From Woronichinia naegeliana WA131 (GTDB taxonomy: Bacteria; Cyanobacteriota; Cyanobacteriia; Cyanobacteriales; Microcystaceae), in assembly GCA_025370055.1 (NCBI GenBank), contig CP073041.1, positions 806,001 through 870,000 of the forward strand: a DNA stretch of 64,000 bases. Direction: 5' to 3'. A model generated the notes under the pieces. It saw only the letters and a list, made by a program, of their open reading frames with translations. It was not told where the DNA came from and ran no database searches. Each line of letters begins with the position of its first letter. The first letter of the stretch is position 1. The position numbers were made by a program, and so were the translations under genes. Of the stretch, positions 43,508 through 53,016 are shown piece by piece.

Positions 43508-45025
43508 ATGTTTAATCTTTCTGAAACCACCGCGATCGCTTTGATTCTACTGATGGCTGGAGGCGTTTTAACTTGGGGTTATCAACGGTCTAAACCCTTT
43601 GGCAAATTAGGATTATTAGCCTGGTTCCAATCCGTTGTCCTCATGGCCCCTTGGTTAATTTTCTTTACCCTATTTGCTGCTGGGATTTATCTTAATTTAA
43701 TCGGTGTGGTAATGCTGTTAGTTATTTCCGCCGGTATTTATATTTATCTGGGTAAACGACTACGAGCCGAGGGGCAGGATACCATGCTAAGGGAACGGGC
43801 AGCCCAAAGGCTCAAGGCCTTTGAGTCGGACAATACGGCTACCCCTTCAGAGGCAGAAACGACTAACTCGACTGACAATAGTGAAGCCAACAATCCTGAT
43901 ATTTTACCCATTCCTGAAGCGGATCTGGCTTTAATTAAAGGCATTTTTAGCATTGATACTTTTTTTGCCACTCAAACCATTTCCTACCAAGAAGGGGCGA
44001 TTTTTCAGGGCAATTTGCGGGCGGATCCGGATGAGGCCTATCCCAAACTGAGTGAAAAATTAACGGCTGTTTTAAGTGAAAAATATCGGCTATTTTTGGT
44101 AGAAGGAACCGAAGGGCGGCCCGTGGTCATCATTCTTCCCCGCAGTAATGATCCCCAAACCATGACCCTGGCTCAGAAAAATCTGGCCCTAGTTCTGTTC
44201 ATTGCTACCCTGGTCACTAGTTTGGAGGCGATCGCGGCTCTCTTGGGCTTTGATTTATTTAGTCAATGGCAACGTTATGGCGAAGCTTTACCCCTGGCAA
44301 TGGGATTGTGGCTAATTTTAATTGCCCATGAAATCGGTCATCGTTGGGCCGCCAAAAACTATAACTTAAAATTAAGTTGGCCCTTTTTTCTTCCCACTTG
44401 GCAAATTGGTTCTTTCGGTTCTGTTACCCGTTTTGAATCCCTTTTACCCGATCGTTCTGCCCTCTTTGATATTGCCTTTGCGGGGCCAGCCCTAGGGGGA
44501 ATAGTTTCCCTGTTCTTGCTATTTATCGGTTTAGTGCTTTCCCATCCGGGTAGTCTTTTTCAGGTTCCCAGCCAGTTTTTTCAAGGTTCTATTTTAGTTG
44601 GAGCGTTAGCGCGGGTTGTGCTAGGAGAAGAATTACAGAAAACGATTATTGATGTCCATCCTCTTACCGTTTTAGGTTGGTTAGGGTTAGTGATTAATGC
44701 CTTAAATTTAATGCCCGCCGGTCAACTAGATGGGGGACGAATTGTACAAGCCATTTACGGACGCAAAACAGCCCGCCGAACAACGGTTGCGACCCTTATT
44801 GTGTTGGGTTTAGTTTCTATCTTTAATCCGGCTAATCCCATTCCCTTATATTGGGCAGTTGTCATTCTCTTTTTGCAACGGGATTTAGAACGTCCCAGTT
44901 TAAATGAGTTAAGTGAACCCGATGATAATCGTGCTGGTTTAGCTCTTTTAGCTCTCTTTTTAATGTTAGTAACGATCATTCCCCTCAGTCCTGCTCTAGC
45001 GGGTCGTTTAGGGATTGGTAGTTAG
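43508..45025 (+). CDS. Site-2 protease (M50), EGY-like
   Basis: This 505-residue intramembrane metalloprotease has an N-terminal pair of helices (residues 8-20, 44-80) and a soluble stretch (90-220). The zinc motif is HEIGH at residues 274-278, and the third ligand is in NLMPAGQLDGGRIVQAIYGR. FGSVTRFESLLPDRSALFDIAFAGPALGG between them is typical. The architecture is that of the chloroplast EGY1/cyanobacterial S2P family. Such proteases release membrane-tethered factors; the target is unknown. The gene stands alone between murQ and the ABC-F gene on the same strand. Confidence 0.92.
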   Translation: MFNLSETTAIALILLMAGGVLTWGYQRSKPFGKLGLLAWFQSVVLMAPWLIFFTLFAAGIYLNLIGVVMLLVISAGIYIYLGKRLRAEGQDTMLRERAAQRLKAFESDNTATPSEAETTNSTDNSEANNPDILPIPEADLALIKGIFSIDTFFATQTISYQEGAIFQGNLRADPDEAYPKLSEKLTAVLSEKYRLFLVEGTEGRPVVIILPRSNDPQTMTLAQKNLALVLFIATLVTSLEAIAALLGFDLFSQWQRYGEALPLAMGLWLILIAHEIGHRWAAKNYNLKLSWPFFLPTWQIGSFGSVTRFESLLPDRSALFDIAFAGPALGGIVSLFLLFIGLVLSHPGSLFQVPSQFFQGSILVGALARVVLGEELQKTIIDVHPLTVLGWLGLVINALNLMPAGQLDGGRIVQAIYGRKTARRTTVATLIVLGLVSIFNPANPIPLYWAVVILFLQRDLERPSLNELSEPDDNRAGLALLALFLMLVTIIPLSPALAGRLGIGS

Positions 45026-45065
45026 TTAAAACCAGAATTTAGTTGCAAGCTTAAGGTAAACCCCT

Positions 45066-46979
45066 ATGAGTCTGATTACGCTCCGATCGCTGAAAAAAGA
45101 TTTTGGCATTAAAGAAGTGCTACGGGATGCGAGTTTTAGTCTAGAAGAAGGCGATCGCGTCGGTTTAATTGGAGTTAATGGATCGGGCAAGTCAACGCTG
45201 TTAAAAATGATTGCGGGTTTAGAACCCTTTGATAGTGGCGATCGCCAGGTGAATAGCAGCACTAAAATTATCTATCTACCTCAACAGCCAGAAATGGATG
45301 AAAACCATACCGTATTGGAACAGGTTTTTGTGGATAGCGGTGAAAAAATTCAAGTTGTGCGGGAATATGAAGCGGTTTCTGAGGCCCTTGAACAAGGGTT
45401 AGGAGATATCGAAAGTTTGACCCATCGAATGACAACTATCGCCGAAAAAATGGATCGTTTGGAGGCTTGGGGATTAGAAAATGATGCCAAAAGCATTCTC
45501 AGTCAACTGGGAATTGATCACCTGTCAGCCAAAATTGCTGAACTCTCTGGTGGCTACCGTAAACGGATTGCGATCGCCGCGGCCTTGCTATCAGAACCCG
45601 ACGTTTTATTAATGGATGAACCGACCAATCATCTAGATGCCTTGTCAGTGGAATGGCTACAAACTTATCTCAAACGGTTTCGCGGAGCCTTATTACTAAT
45701 TACCCACGATCGCTATTTTCTCGATCAAGTTACCAATCGTATTTTAGAAATTGATCAGGCCGAACTGTATGCATACACTGGTAATTACGCCTATTACCTA
45801 GAAAAGAAAGCCGAAGCCGAAGACTCTTTACAGAGCAGTCAGCGCAAACACGCTGGTGTTTTACGACGGGAATTAGAATGGTTAAAACGTGGGCCAAAAG
45901 CTCGTAGCACTAAACAAAAAGCCAGAATTGATCGCATTCGGGCCATGCAATCCCAGGAGTTTAAACAGGCCCAAGGGAAAGTCGAAATTTCCACCGCCGG
46001 ACGACGCATTGGCAAAAAAGTGATTGAACTGACAGATATCTGTAAAGGATTTCAAGACAAAAATTTAATTGATCACTTTACCTATATTTTTAATCCTGAA
46101 GATCGTATTGGTATTGTCGGTAAAAATGGGGTCGGTAAATCCACTTTAATGAATTTAATTACGGGACGCTTAGAACCTGATAGTGGCACTGTTGAGATCG
46201 GCCCAACCATTCATTTTGGCTACTTTGATCAACATTCCGATGACTTAAATATTAATCCGAATCAGCGCGTCATTGATTATCTCAAGGAAGTGGCAGAGTT
46301 GGTCAAAACCGCAGACGGGCAAATTATTACTGCTTCCCAAATGCTAGAGAAATTTTTATTTCCGCCTAATCAGCAATACGCCCCCATTCATAAACTATCG
46401 GGAGGAGAAAGACGACGCTTGTTTTTATTACGCATTTTAATTGCGGCTCCCAATGTGTTAATTTTGGATGAACCGACCAATGATCTTGATGTACAAACCT
46501 TAGGGGTTTTAGAGGAATACCTCGAAGATTTTAACGGTTGTGTGATTATTGTCTCTCACGATCGCTACTTTTTAGATCGGACAGTAGATACTATTTTTGC
46601 CTTTGAAGAAGGCGGTAAATTACGTCAATACCCTGGCAATTATTCTGTCTATTTGGAGGTTAAAAAGTCGGAGTTAGAAGCTAACAAAATAAGCGAAGTT
46701 AAAACGAAAATTAAATCTGCGCCGGTTCCAGTCACCGTTAACCAGACCACTGAAGTGAAACCAAGAAAACTCAGCTTTAAAGAAAAAAAAGAATACGAAA
46801 GCCTCGAAACTAAAATTGCTGAATTAGAACAAGAAAAAAACAACATTGAACAACAACTTTATCAGAGTGTTCCCCAGAATTTTGACAGCTTACAACAACT
46901 GACTGTGCGTTTAGGAGAATTAACCCAAGAAGTTGATCAGGCGACGGAACGCTGGCTAGAACTGGCAGAAAGGCTTTAA
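45066..46979 (+). CDS. ABC-F family ATPase (Uup-like)
   Basis: This 637-residue cytoplasmic protein has two ABC domains and no membrane segment. Walker A motifs are GVNGSGKSTLLK and GKNGVGKSTLMN. Signatures are LSGGYRKRIAIAA and LSGGERRRLFLL. Walker B motifs are DVLLMDEPTNHLD and NVLILDEPTNDLD. The linker (KRGPKARSTKQKARIDRIRA) and the C-terminal coiled coil (KKEYESLETKIAELEQEKNN) match the Uup subgroup, which acts on the ribosome or branched DNA. The length and domain order are complete. Confidence 0.93.
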   Translation: MSLITLRSLKKDFGIKEVLRDASFSLEEGDRVGLIGVNGSGKSTLLKMIAGLEPFDSGDRQVNSSTKIIYLPQQPEMDENHTVLEQVFVDSGEKIQVVREYEAVSEALEQGLGDIESLTHRMTTIAEKMDRLEAWGLENDAKSILSQLGIDHLSAKIAELSGGYRKRIAIAAALLSEPDVLLMDEPTNHLDALSVEWLQTYLKRFRGALLLITHDRYFLDQVTNRILEIDQAELYAYTGNYAYYLEKKAEAEDSLQSSQRKHAGVLRRELEWLKRGPKARSTKQKARIDRIRAMQSQEFKQAQGKVEISTAGRRIGKKVIELTDICKGFQDKNLIDHFTYIFNPEDRIGIVGKNGVGKSTLMNLITGRLEPDSGTVEIGPTIHFGYFDQHSDDLNINPNQRVIDYLKEVAELVKTADGQIITASQMLEKFLFPPNQQYAPIHKLSGGERRRLFLLRILIAAPNVLILDEPTNDLDVQTLGVLEEYLEDFNGCVIIVSHDRYFLDRTVDTIFAFEEGGKLRQYPGNYSVYLEVKKSELEANKISEVKTKIKSAPVPVTVNQTTEVKPRKLSFKEKKEYESLETKIAELEQEKNNIEQQLYQSVPQNFDSLQQLTVRLGELTQEVDQATERWLELAERL

Positions 46980-47011
46980 AGAAAAAGATAGCTAAAAATT
47001 AAGGCTAGTAG

Positions 47012-47027
47012 GATAGCTTTAGCTATC
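47012..47027. terminator. Possible bidirectional terminator hairpin
   Basis: GATAGCTTTAGCTATC forms a short perfect stem between the convergent ends of the ABC-F and kinase-like genes and overlaps the latter's stop codon. It has no clear T-run, so support is weak. Confidence 0.3.
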
Positions 47028-48441
47028 GGGATGGAATTTCTGTATTTTGACAGATCGGCAGTAAAAGACGGAAAGTGCTGCCTCGTTCCACATGACTAGT
47101 GACAGAAACCGATCCCCCACAGCGTTTAACTAATTGCTGTACAATCGTCAAACCCAAACCCACACCGGCAATATCATGGGTAAGGGCATTACGACCTCGA
47201 TAAAAACTGTTAAATAATTTAGGCAGGTCACTCATCTCAATGCCCATGCCGGTATCATTAACCGAGACTTCGATTTGTTGCCCTTTGAGGTTGGCTCGTA
47301 CATAGACTTTACCCTGAGCCGGTGTGAACTTGAGGCTATTTTGCAGCAGATGTTGCAACATTTGGCGTAACCAATAGGTGGGACAAGCGACTAGAGGCAG
47401 GCCAGTGGGCACGGTATAACCCAAAGAGATTCCCTTTTCTTCGGCGATCGGTTGATAAGTACTGACGACACCAGGAATACAATCTTCAACCCGCACCGTA
47501 ATATCTTTATCCTCAATGGGGTGATTGAGTTGAATCAACTCTTGCAGTCCCGTAATCATGGCATTTTGGCGGCTACATTCCCGTTTTAGTAAATCAAGAT
47601 AACGTTGGCGTTGTTCTCGTTTATGCTGCATCGATTCGAGCAAACGTAGAGCCGTTTTCATATTGGTTAGGGGAATACTCAATTCCCTGGTCACATTCAT
47701 GAGGAACTGATCATCGGCTTGGAACACTTCCTGACTGATGGTCTGGGCTGGAGCGGTACGATTAAACTGCTCGGTAGAGGTCACGGAATGTGTCTGGGAA
47801 ATGGCTGGAGTCTGGGTTGATGATAGTAAATAATGTAATAGGGGGGTGAGGATTGAAGGGGAAATCTGATTCGGTAGGGCGAAAGATAATACGGAGTCGG
47901 TTATTAATTCTTCTGGCGTTTGATCGGTGATGGTAATAACTTGTTTAATTGCTTTCTGTATCGTTTCTATGGTTTGAGGCATAAAAGAGTAACAGATTTT
48001 GAGAGGTTGATCGGAAAAAATCTCTTGACCTTTGGGTGAACTGGAATCTTGAGCAAGAAGAAGCAAGCAGATCTGAGGAGATATGACCATTAAGAAATAT
48101 TCCCGTTGCAGTTGAGTACTGGCTTCTAATTCAACAGTATTCCAACCGGCTAGCTGAGAGGAGGATTGCAGATTCAAAAATCGAGAATTATTGCCAATAC
48201 CGCAAGCATAAATCTGGTGGGCCAATCCTGCCTGAAAATACTGCTTAACCGAACTTGACCATCCTAATATAGGGGGGAATTTTAACCAAAGGGTGGCGGC
48301 GATCGCTTGTTCACGCAGAAAATCCATCACACCGTTAACTAATCCTTCAAATCCATCGGCGGTAATCGATGAATGTAAGGACGGTTCTAAATCCTGAACT
48401 ACTTGAAATAGGGATAATTCGGGACTAGCAGAAGGACTCAT
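47023..48441 (-). CDS. Histidine-kinase-like protein lacking the usual phospho-His
   Basis: This 472-residue soluble protein has an N-terminal GAF-like or unknown sensor region (1-240), a HisKA-like helix pair (FLMNVTRELSIPLTNMKTAL) and an HATPase_c domain with N box LQHLLQNSLKFTPAQG, G1 NDTGMGIEM and G2 GVGLGLTIVQQL. In the usual motif N-V-S-H-E-L-R-T-P-L the His is replaced by Arg252 (codon at 47686-47688). ATP-binding boxes are intact. It may regulate a partner rather than autophosphorylate, or be phosphorylated elsewhere. The next gene upstream on the same strand is about 180 bp away beyond a MITE. Confidence 0.84.
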   Translation of the reverse strand: MSPSASPELSLFQVVQDLEPSLHSSITADGFEGLVNGVMDFLREQAIAATLWLKFPPILGWSSSVKQYFQAGLAHQIYACGIGNNSRFLNLQSSSQLAGWNTVELEASTQLQREYFLMVISPQICLLLLAQDSSSPKGQEIFSDQPLKICYSFMPQTIETIQKAIKQVITITDQTPEELITDSVLSFALPNQISPSILTPLLHYLLSSTQTPAISQTHSVTSTEQFNRTAPAQTISQEVFQADDQFLMNVTRELSIPLTNMKTALRLLESMQHKREQRQRYLDLLKRECSRQNAMITGLQELIQLNHPIEDKDITVRVEDCIPGVVSTYQPIAEEKGISLGYTVPTGLPLVACPTYWLRQMLQHLLQNSLKFTPAQGKVYVRANLKGQQIEVSVNDTGMGIEMSDLPKLFNSFYRGRNALTHDIAGVGLGLTIVQQLVKRCGGSVSVTSHVERGSTFRLLLPICQNTEIPSR

Positions 48442-48454
48442 GAATAAAACTTAA

Positions 48455-48550
48455 TATAGCGGTTTTCATAATGATGAGGTATCTTCCAAGCTCTGTAAAG
48501 CTTATACCATAAGCTTTATGTCATACCTCACTAAACTGCAAACTGCTATA
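48455..48550. mobile_element. Foldback MITE (96 bp), IS630/mariner-type ends
   Basis: This is a nested palindrome. The outer arms are TATAGCGGTTT and AAACTGCTATA (one mismatch). Inside are TGAGGTAT (48475-48482) and ATACCTCA (48523-48530), and the centre is a perfect 9-bp stem AAAGCTTAT / ATAAGCTTT at 48497-48517. TA dinucleotides bound both ends, as after mariner-type insertion. It lies between two same-strand genes and could fold in the transcript. Confidence 0.78.
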
Positions 48551-48618
48551 GTAGTTGATAACTTTCTACAGCTTAAGCTTAGCAGTGAAATTACGGCCTC
48601 GGATCTACAGACTCAAAC

Positions 48619-49416
48619 CTATTCTATGACAGATAGACAAAGCAATAGGGTTTTATCGTCCTGGGTACGATGATTGAGTCGCTCAGAATTCAGAAATTGT
48701 TCGAGATAGTTGGCTTCTGCTTCAGGATCGGGCGTTTCTTGTAAAAATGTTTCTAGGGGTTTAAAAAAGGGGGGAAAAGGTGACCAATCACTATATTTGA
48801 TGGCAACTTTTTCGAGACCATCGGTGGCCGCACAGATAAACTCCAACGGTTTAGGGCAAATGCTGACCTGAAGAAAATCTAAGGCTGTTGCTGAGGTGAC
48901 AAAGGTAGTTTCATTAATAAACTCTCCTTTATCTGGCCGGAAGAGCAGTTGATAGTCTTCACCCCTAGGGCGGACTAATAAAAAACCATCTCCAATCTGC
49001 ATGGCGATCGCGCCCTCCTGGTTAGCAGCAAAGACCAAGAGGGTGGTTGCTAAAGCCGAAAGCGGACAATCAAGGAGTTGGGACTGCCGTTCTAAGGTAC
49101 GTTGAATCCGTTGGATTAATTTGCTAAAAAAATGAGTTAATTGAGGCTCAGAAAGTTCTGACGGCGAGAAAGAAGCATGGCGTTGGCGAAAATCATGCCA
49201 CTGTTGCAGGTAAGCCAAGGCACTCTTGACCGCAATTTCTGCGCCCACATGGGATAAAAAGGCACTGCCCGCGCCATCCGCCACCGCACCGATAATAATA
49301 TTTCCCGAATCTAATAATTGATATTGGCTGTAATCTTGACAAGGGATTTGTTGCTCTTGATGACCACTGCCGATCACAGAACGAGCGATCGCTTTCCAGG
49401 GATAAATCTGTGCCAT
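48619..49416 (-). CDS. PP2C-type serine/threonine phosphatase
   Basis: This 265-residue protein of the PP2C/PPM family has metal-binding motifs IIGAVADGAGSAFLSHVGAE, MQIGDGFLLVRPRGEDY and EFICAATDGLEKVAIKYSDW, with C-terminal RTQDDKTLLLCLS as the final Asp motif. The N-terminus (GSGHQEQQIPCQDYSQY) matches bacterial PP2C proteins found with VWA proteins. It starts 3 bp after the stop of the VWA gene, so the two are one operon. No partner kinase gene is in the window next to it. Confidence 0.9.
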   Translation of the reverse strand: MAQIYPWKAIARSVIGSGHQEQQIPCQDYSQYQLLDSGNIIIGAVADGAGSAFLSHVGAEIAVKSALAYLQQWHDFRQRHASFSPSELSEPQLTHFFSKLIQRIQRTLERQSQLLDCPLSALATTLLVFAANQEGAIAMQIGDGFLLVRPRGEDYQLLFRPDKGEFINETTFVTSATALDFLQVSICPKPLEFICAATDGLEKVAIKYSDWSPFPPFFKPLETFLQETPDPEAEANYLEQFLNSERLNHRTQDDKTLLLCLSVIE

Positions 49417-49419
49417 CTT

Positions 49420-50079
49420 TTAACTGGTAATTTGTCCCCAACCGACGGGGGGTAAGACAATGACTTCTCCCACTTTGCCACTAGAAACTCGCTTCATGGA
49501 GCTACTTAGCCAGATGAACAGCGATCGAAAATCTAAGCCATTCAGACGAACGGCTGGTCGAGATGGAGGAACCACATGATTGAGGGTATCCATATCGGCC
49601 CCTTCCACTCCCACTGCAAAAAAGAGTAATTTATTGTCCAACTCTGCCTCTCGTAACCGACGGGCCGCATTGCCCCAGGAATCGGTGGGCGCGCCATCGG
49701 TAATCATAAAAATCCAGGGGCGATAGTATTGAATACCGTTTTCACGATAGGTAGCCTTGCGTTTTTCCAGTAAATCTAGAGCGTATTCGATCGCCTCTCC
49801 CATCGGTGTCATGCCATCAGCAGTGAGTAAAGGCGGAATGAAATCATCAATGGTAATAAAGTCTTGAACTAACTTAACCGAGGCCCCAAATTGCACAATC
49901 GCAACTTCTACGCTAAGGGAAGCCTGGGTATCTCTGAACACTTCATCCTTAAAGGTTTTAAGTCCCTGGGTTAACTCCTGAATTGGCTGACCGCTCATCG
50001 AACGAGACGTATCTAATAACAAAATGACGGGACATCTATTCTCAGGATTTTCGACAAATTCAGGTAAGCCGACGGGCAT
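49420..50079 (-). CDS. VWA-domain protein, TerY-like
   Basis: This 219-residue protein is almost entirely a von Willebrand A domain with an intact MIDAS: DTSRSM (LLLDTSRSMSGQPI), Thr in TADGMTPMGEAIEYALDLL and Asp in MITDGAPTDSWGNAA. TerY-type proteins commonly accompany a PP2C phosphatase and a protein kinase in a phosphorylation module linked to stress or chemical defence. Here only the phosphatase is present. The start MPVGLPEFVENPE is the usual family N-terminus. Confidence 0.9.
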   Translation of the reverse strand: MPVGLPEFVENPENRCPVILLLDTSRSMSGQPIQELTQGLKTFKDEVFRDTQASLSVEVAIVQFGASVKLVQDFITIDDFIPPLLTADGMTPMGEAIEYALDLLEKRKATYRENGIQYYRPWIFMITDGAPTDSWGNAARRLREAELDNKLLFFAVGVEGADMDTLNHVVPPSRPAVRLNGLDFRSLFIWLSSSMKRVSSGKVGEVIVLPPVGWGQITS

Positions 50080-50266
50080 TGATATCTCCTTCTTATTAGC
50101 TGCTAGGGCAAATTAGTGATGAGAACTTGGCTATTATAACCCACTTTAATTGGAGAAAACACCAGCATTTAATCATCCAGACAAGGGTTAGACGGCGCAA
50201 GAAGATGAACTAAACATTCAGTTTAGGGGATATTGCTATTTTTTGAGTGTTCAGTAAGTTAAAAAA

Positions 50267-51067
50267 TTAACTAATTGCCAATTTTAGCTGACGGCAAAAT
50301 TCCTCAATCTTGGCTAGTCCGGCTTCGGGACTGCCTTCCGCTAGGCGTTTAACAAAGGCACTGCCCACAATCACCGCATCAGCCCCCCATTGTTTTACCT
50401 GTCGTGCCTGTTCTGCTTCCGAAATACCAAAACCTACACCAATAGGTTTGTCGGTGACTTCCCGAATGCTGGTTAATAATGATTCGACCCGCGTTGCCAC
50501 TTGATTTCGCATTCCCGTTACCCCAGTAACACTGACCAGATAGATAAATCCCTGGGACTGTTGGGCGATCGCTTGAATCCGTTCCATTGGACTAGTCGGG
50601 GCAATCAGTAGGGTGACATCAATCCCCATTTGGGCGGCGGGTTTGAGCAAAGAGTCTGCCTCCTCTAACGGTAAATCGGGAACCACTAGTCCCTTAACGC
50701 CTGCATCGGCAATCTCCTGCAAAAATAGGTCTATTCCGCGATAAAAAATGGGATTGTAATAGGTAAAAAGAATAATAGGGGCTTTAATCTCACCCTGGAG
50801 CGATCGCACGATTGCCAAGACATCTTCTAATCTTACACCCCGACCTAAAGCACGAGTGGCTGCTGCTTGAATGACTGGGCCATCGGCCAACGGATCAGAA
50901 TAGGGAACCCCCAACTCGATCAGATCCGCCCCAGCCTGATCAAGCACACGCAAAGCTTGAGCGGTAGTAGCCAGATCGGGATCGCCTGCTGTAATAAAAG
51001 GAATGAGAGCACAGGCTCCCTGGGAACGTAGAGCTTGAAAACAATGGGCAACAGAAGTCATGGGCAA
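50267..51067 (-). CDS. trpA: Tryptophan synthase alpha subunit
   Basis: This 266-residue TIM-barrel enzyme converts indole-3-glycerol phosphate to indole and glyceraldehyde-3-phosphate. Catalytic Glu51 ([11 protein letters not shown]) and Asp62 (PLADGP) are present. [25 protein letters not shown] and [14 protein letters not shown] are family hallmarks. The length is typical. No other trp gene is adjacent, as is usual in cyanobacteria, where trp genes are scattered. It is divergent from pdxJ. Confidence 0.96.
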   Translation of the reverse strand: MPMTSVAHCFQALRSQGACALIPFITAGDPDLATTAQALRVLDQAGADLIELGVPYSDPLADGPVIQAAATRALGRGVRLEDVLAIVRSLQGEIKAPIILFTYYNPIFYRGIDLFLQEIADAGVKGLVVPDLPLEEADSLLKPAAQMGIDVTLLIAPTSPMERIQAIAQQSQGFIYLVSVTGVTGMRNQVATRVESLLTSIREVTDKPIGVGFGISEAEQARQVKQWGADAVIVGSAFVKRLAEGSPEAGLAKIEEFCRQLKLAIS

Positions 51068-51204
51068 AAGATTGGGTTAGGATCGAGTGTAATCAACGAC
51101 CGACCCCTCACATTCTGCCATAGTTACGCAAGACAACGATAGAATATTAACCTGAAAAATTTTGTCCCCTTCCATCATTATTGGCTACTAAGGAGAATCT
51201 GCCC

Positions 51205-51927
51205 TTGTTAAGTCTAGGCGTAAATATTGACCATGTTGCCACCCTCCGTCAGGCCCGTCGCACCGTAGAACCCGATCCGGTGGCTGCTGCTGTTCTAGCA
51301 GAATTAGGTGGAGCCGATGGCATTACCACTCATTTACGGGAAGACCGTCGCCATATTCAAGAACGCGATATTCGTCTATTGCGACAAACGGTTCGGACTC
51401 GACTCAATCTAGAAATGGCCGCCACCTCAGAAATGGTCGCGATCGCCCTTGATCTCAAACCCAACTATGTCACCCTTGTTCCTGAAAAACGCGAAGAAGT
51501 GACCACAGAAGGTGGCCTAGACGTAATCGGAAATCTGACTCGTTTGGCAGAAGTTGTTAATCAATTACAATCGGCCCAAATCCCTGTCAGCCTTTTTATT
51601 GACCCCGAACCCAACCAAATTACCGCCACCGCTAAAATTCAAGCCCAATTTATCGAACTCCATACCGGTAAGTATGCCGAAGCCTCCCAGGAAATTAGTC
51701 AAGCCCAGGAATTAAATGCTCTTAAACAGGGTTGTGAACAAGCTTTAAGTTTGGGACTACGGGTTAATGCTGGTCATGGACTAACCTATTGGAATGTTTA
51801 TTCCGTTGCCTGTTTACCTGGGATGGAAGAATTAAATATTGGTCACACCATCATTAGCCGTGCTGTCCTGGTGGGGCTGGAACGGGCCGTTCGGGAAATG
51901 AAACTGGCCATGCGGGGGCAAGCCTAG
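51205..51927 (+). CDS. pdxJ: Pyridoxine 5'-phosphate synthase
   Basis: This 240-residue enzyme makes the ring of vitamin B6. The start chosen is TTG 51205, nine bases after AAGGAG (51190-51195), giving the normal N-terminus [23 protein letters not shown] at 51181 would add eight residues. Marks are [54 protein letters not shown] and [11 protein letters not shown]. It is complete, and about 94 bp from the next gene. Confidence 0.95.
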   Translation: MLSLGVNIDHVATLRQARRTVEPDPVAAAVLAELGGADGITTHLREDRRHIQERDIRLLRQTVRTRLNLEMAATSEMVAIALDLKPNYVTLVPEKREEVTTEGGLDVIGNLTRLAEVVNQLQSAQIPVSLFIDPEPNQITATAKIQAQFIELHTGKYAEASQEISQAQELNALKQGCEQALSLGLRVNAGHGLTYWNVYSVACLPGMEELNIGHTIISRAVLVGLERAVREMKLAMRGQA

Positions 51928-52020
51928 CTCCGAAGCATGATAATTTTATAAAGGGGAAATCTTGAGCTGCATTAACAGCCTCTGTCCCAACACCGAATTA
52001 ACTTTGAAAAAGCTGAATTT

Positions 52021-52350
52021 ATGACCACTTATTACTACGTTCTCGCAAGTCAACAGTTTCTACTAGAAAAGGAACCCTTTGCAGAAGTTCTAAAAGAACG
52101 CACTAGAGATTATCAAGACAAAAATAAAGAAATTGATTTTTGGTTAGTCAAACAACCTGCCTTTCTAGAAGCGGCTGAAATGAAAGCAATTAAGTCCAAA
52201 TGCCCGCCCCAAAATGTTGCGGTCATCTCAACCAACAAATCTTTTATTGTCTGGCTAAAGTTACGTCTAGAGTATGTGCTCACAGGAGAATTTGAAGCCC
52301 CCTCTGCTTCCATTCCTGATGCCTTAGCGTCTCTTGAAATGGCTGTATAG
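52021..52350 (+). CDS. ycf54: Ycf54 family protein, cyclase accessory factor
   Basis: This 109-residue protein is Ycf54 (DUF2488), needed for the aerobic Mg-protoporphyrin IX monomethyl ester cyclase step of chlorophyll synthesis. The sequence runs TYYYVLASQQFLLEKEPFAE, then FWLVKQPAFLEAAEMKAIKS, CPPQNVAVISTNKSFIVWLK and RLEYVLTGEF. The gene stands alone, about 90 bp after pdxJ. The following 280 bp (52351-52630) hold no gene I can recognise. Confidence 0.93.
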   Translation: MTTYYYVLASQQFLLEKEPFAEVLKERTRDYQDKNKEIDFWLVKQPAFLEAAEMKAIKSKCPPQNVAVISTNKSFIVWLKLRLEYVLTGEFEAPSASIPDALASLEMAV

Positions 52351-52630
52351 CCTCTTTACAGGTCTAGTAAAAACACCATGACCTGAAAATTTTGGGTTCT
52401 TAAGAGTCGAATATTGCTCGCATCATCAACCAATCTCTATTTCTCCGCTTCAAACAAGCAGGGAATTAGACTTATCTGAGATTAAATTGACTAAAATCTT
52501 CCGAATATCTTAAGAAAACCTAAAAATGACGGTCAATCCGTCGATAAATATCCGAAGCAGTGTTAACTTAAGGAGAAATGATGATTATACTTGTACCTTA
52601 AGCTAAAATCTTTGTATTTAGAGGATTTTT

Positions 52631-52930
52631 ATGAGCGATCCCTATCTTCCTTTTGACGGCACTAGTGCGGAACTAGAGAGAGTAGCCATTGATCGTTATC
52701 GTCACCTTGTCAGTTTTTTGCCACCAGATTGCCTTCTTTTCCGCGAACCTTGGGGACGTTCAACCGTGCTCTGTCTGGACTTTAATCACTGTTCTTTCTG
52801 GCTACCAGCTATACAAATGAAATCCCAAACCCTATTGGAAGCGGCTGAGTACTTGGGGCTTGCCAATGCACTTATTTTTCGAGTAGGGAGAAAATTTATT
52901 GGCTTGAAAACGCGATCGCCGATTTCCTAG
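52631..52930 (+). CDS. Small conserved protein of unknown function
   Basis: This 99-residue protein has no signal peptide and no membrane helix (LPFDGTSAELERVAIDRYRH, CLLFREPWGRSTVLCLDFNH, QTLLEAAEYLGLANALIFRV). A GAGG stretch 8 bp upstream of the ATG supports the start. I do not recognise the family. The last codons overlap a GCGATCGC site, so the C-terminus may have drifted. It is convergent with the kinase gene downstream. Confidence 0.6.
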   Translation: MSDPYLPFDGTSAELERVAIDRYRHLVSFLPPDCLLFREPWGRSTVLCLDFNHCSFWLPAIQMKSQTLLEAAEYLGLANALIFRVGRKFIGLKTRSPIS

Positions 52931-53016
52931 CATTTTCTAAAGCTTTATGACCTAAGTATAGGTATTGAACTACAAGCGAAAAAAAATCTTAAGCATCCAG
53001 ATAAAACCATCTAAGC

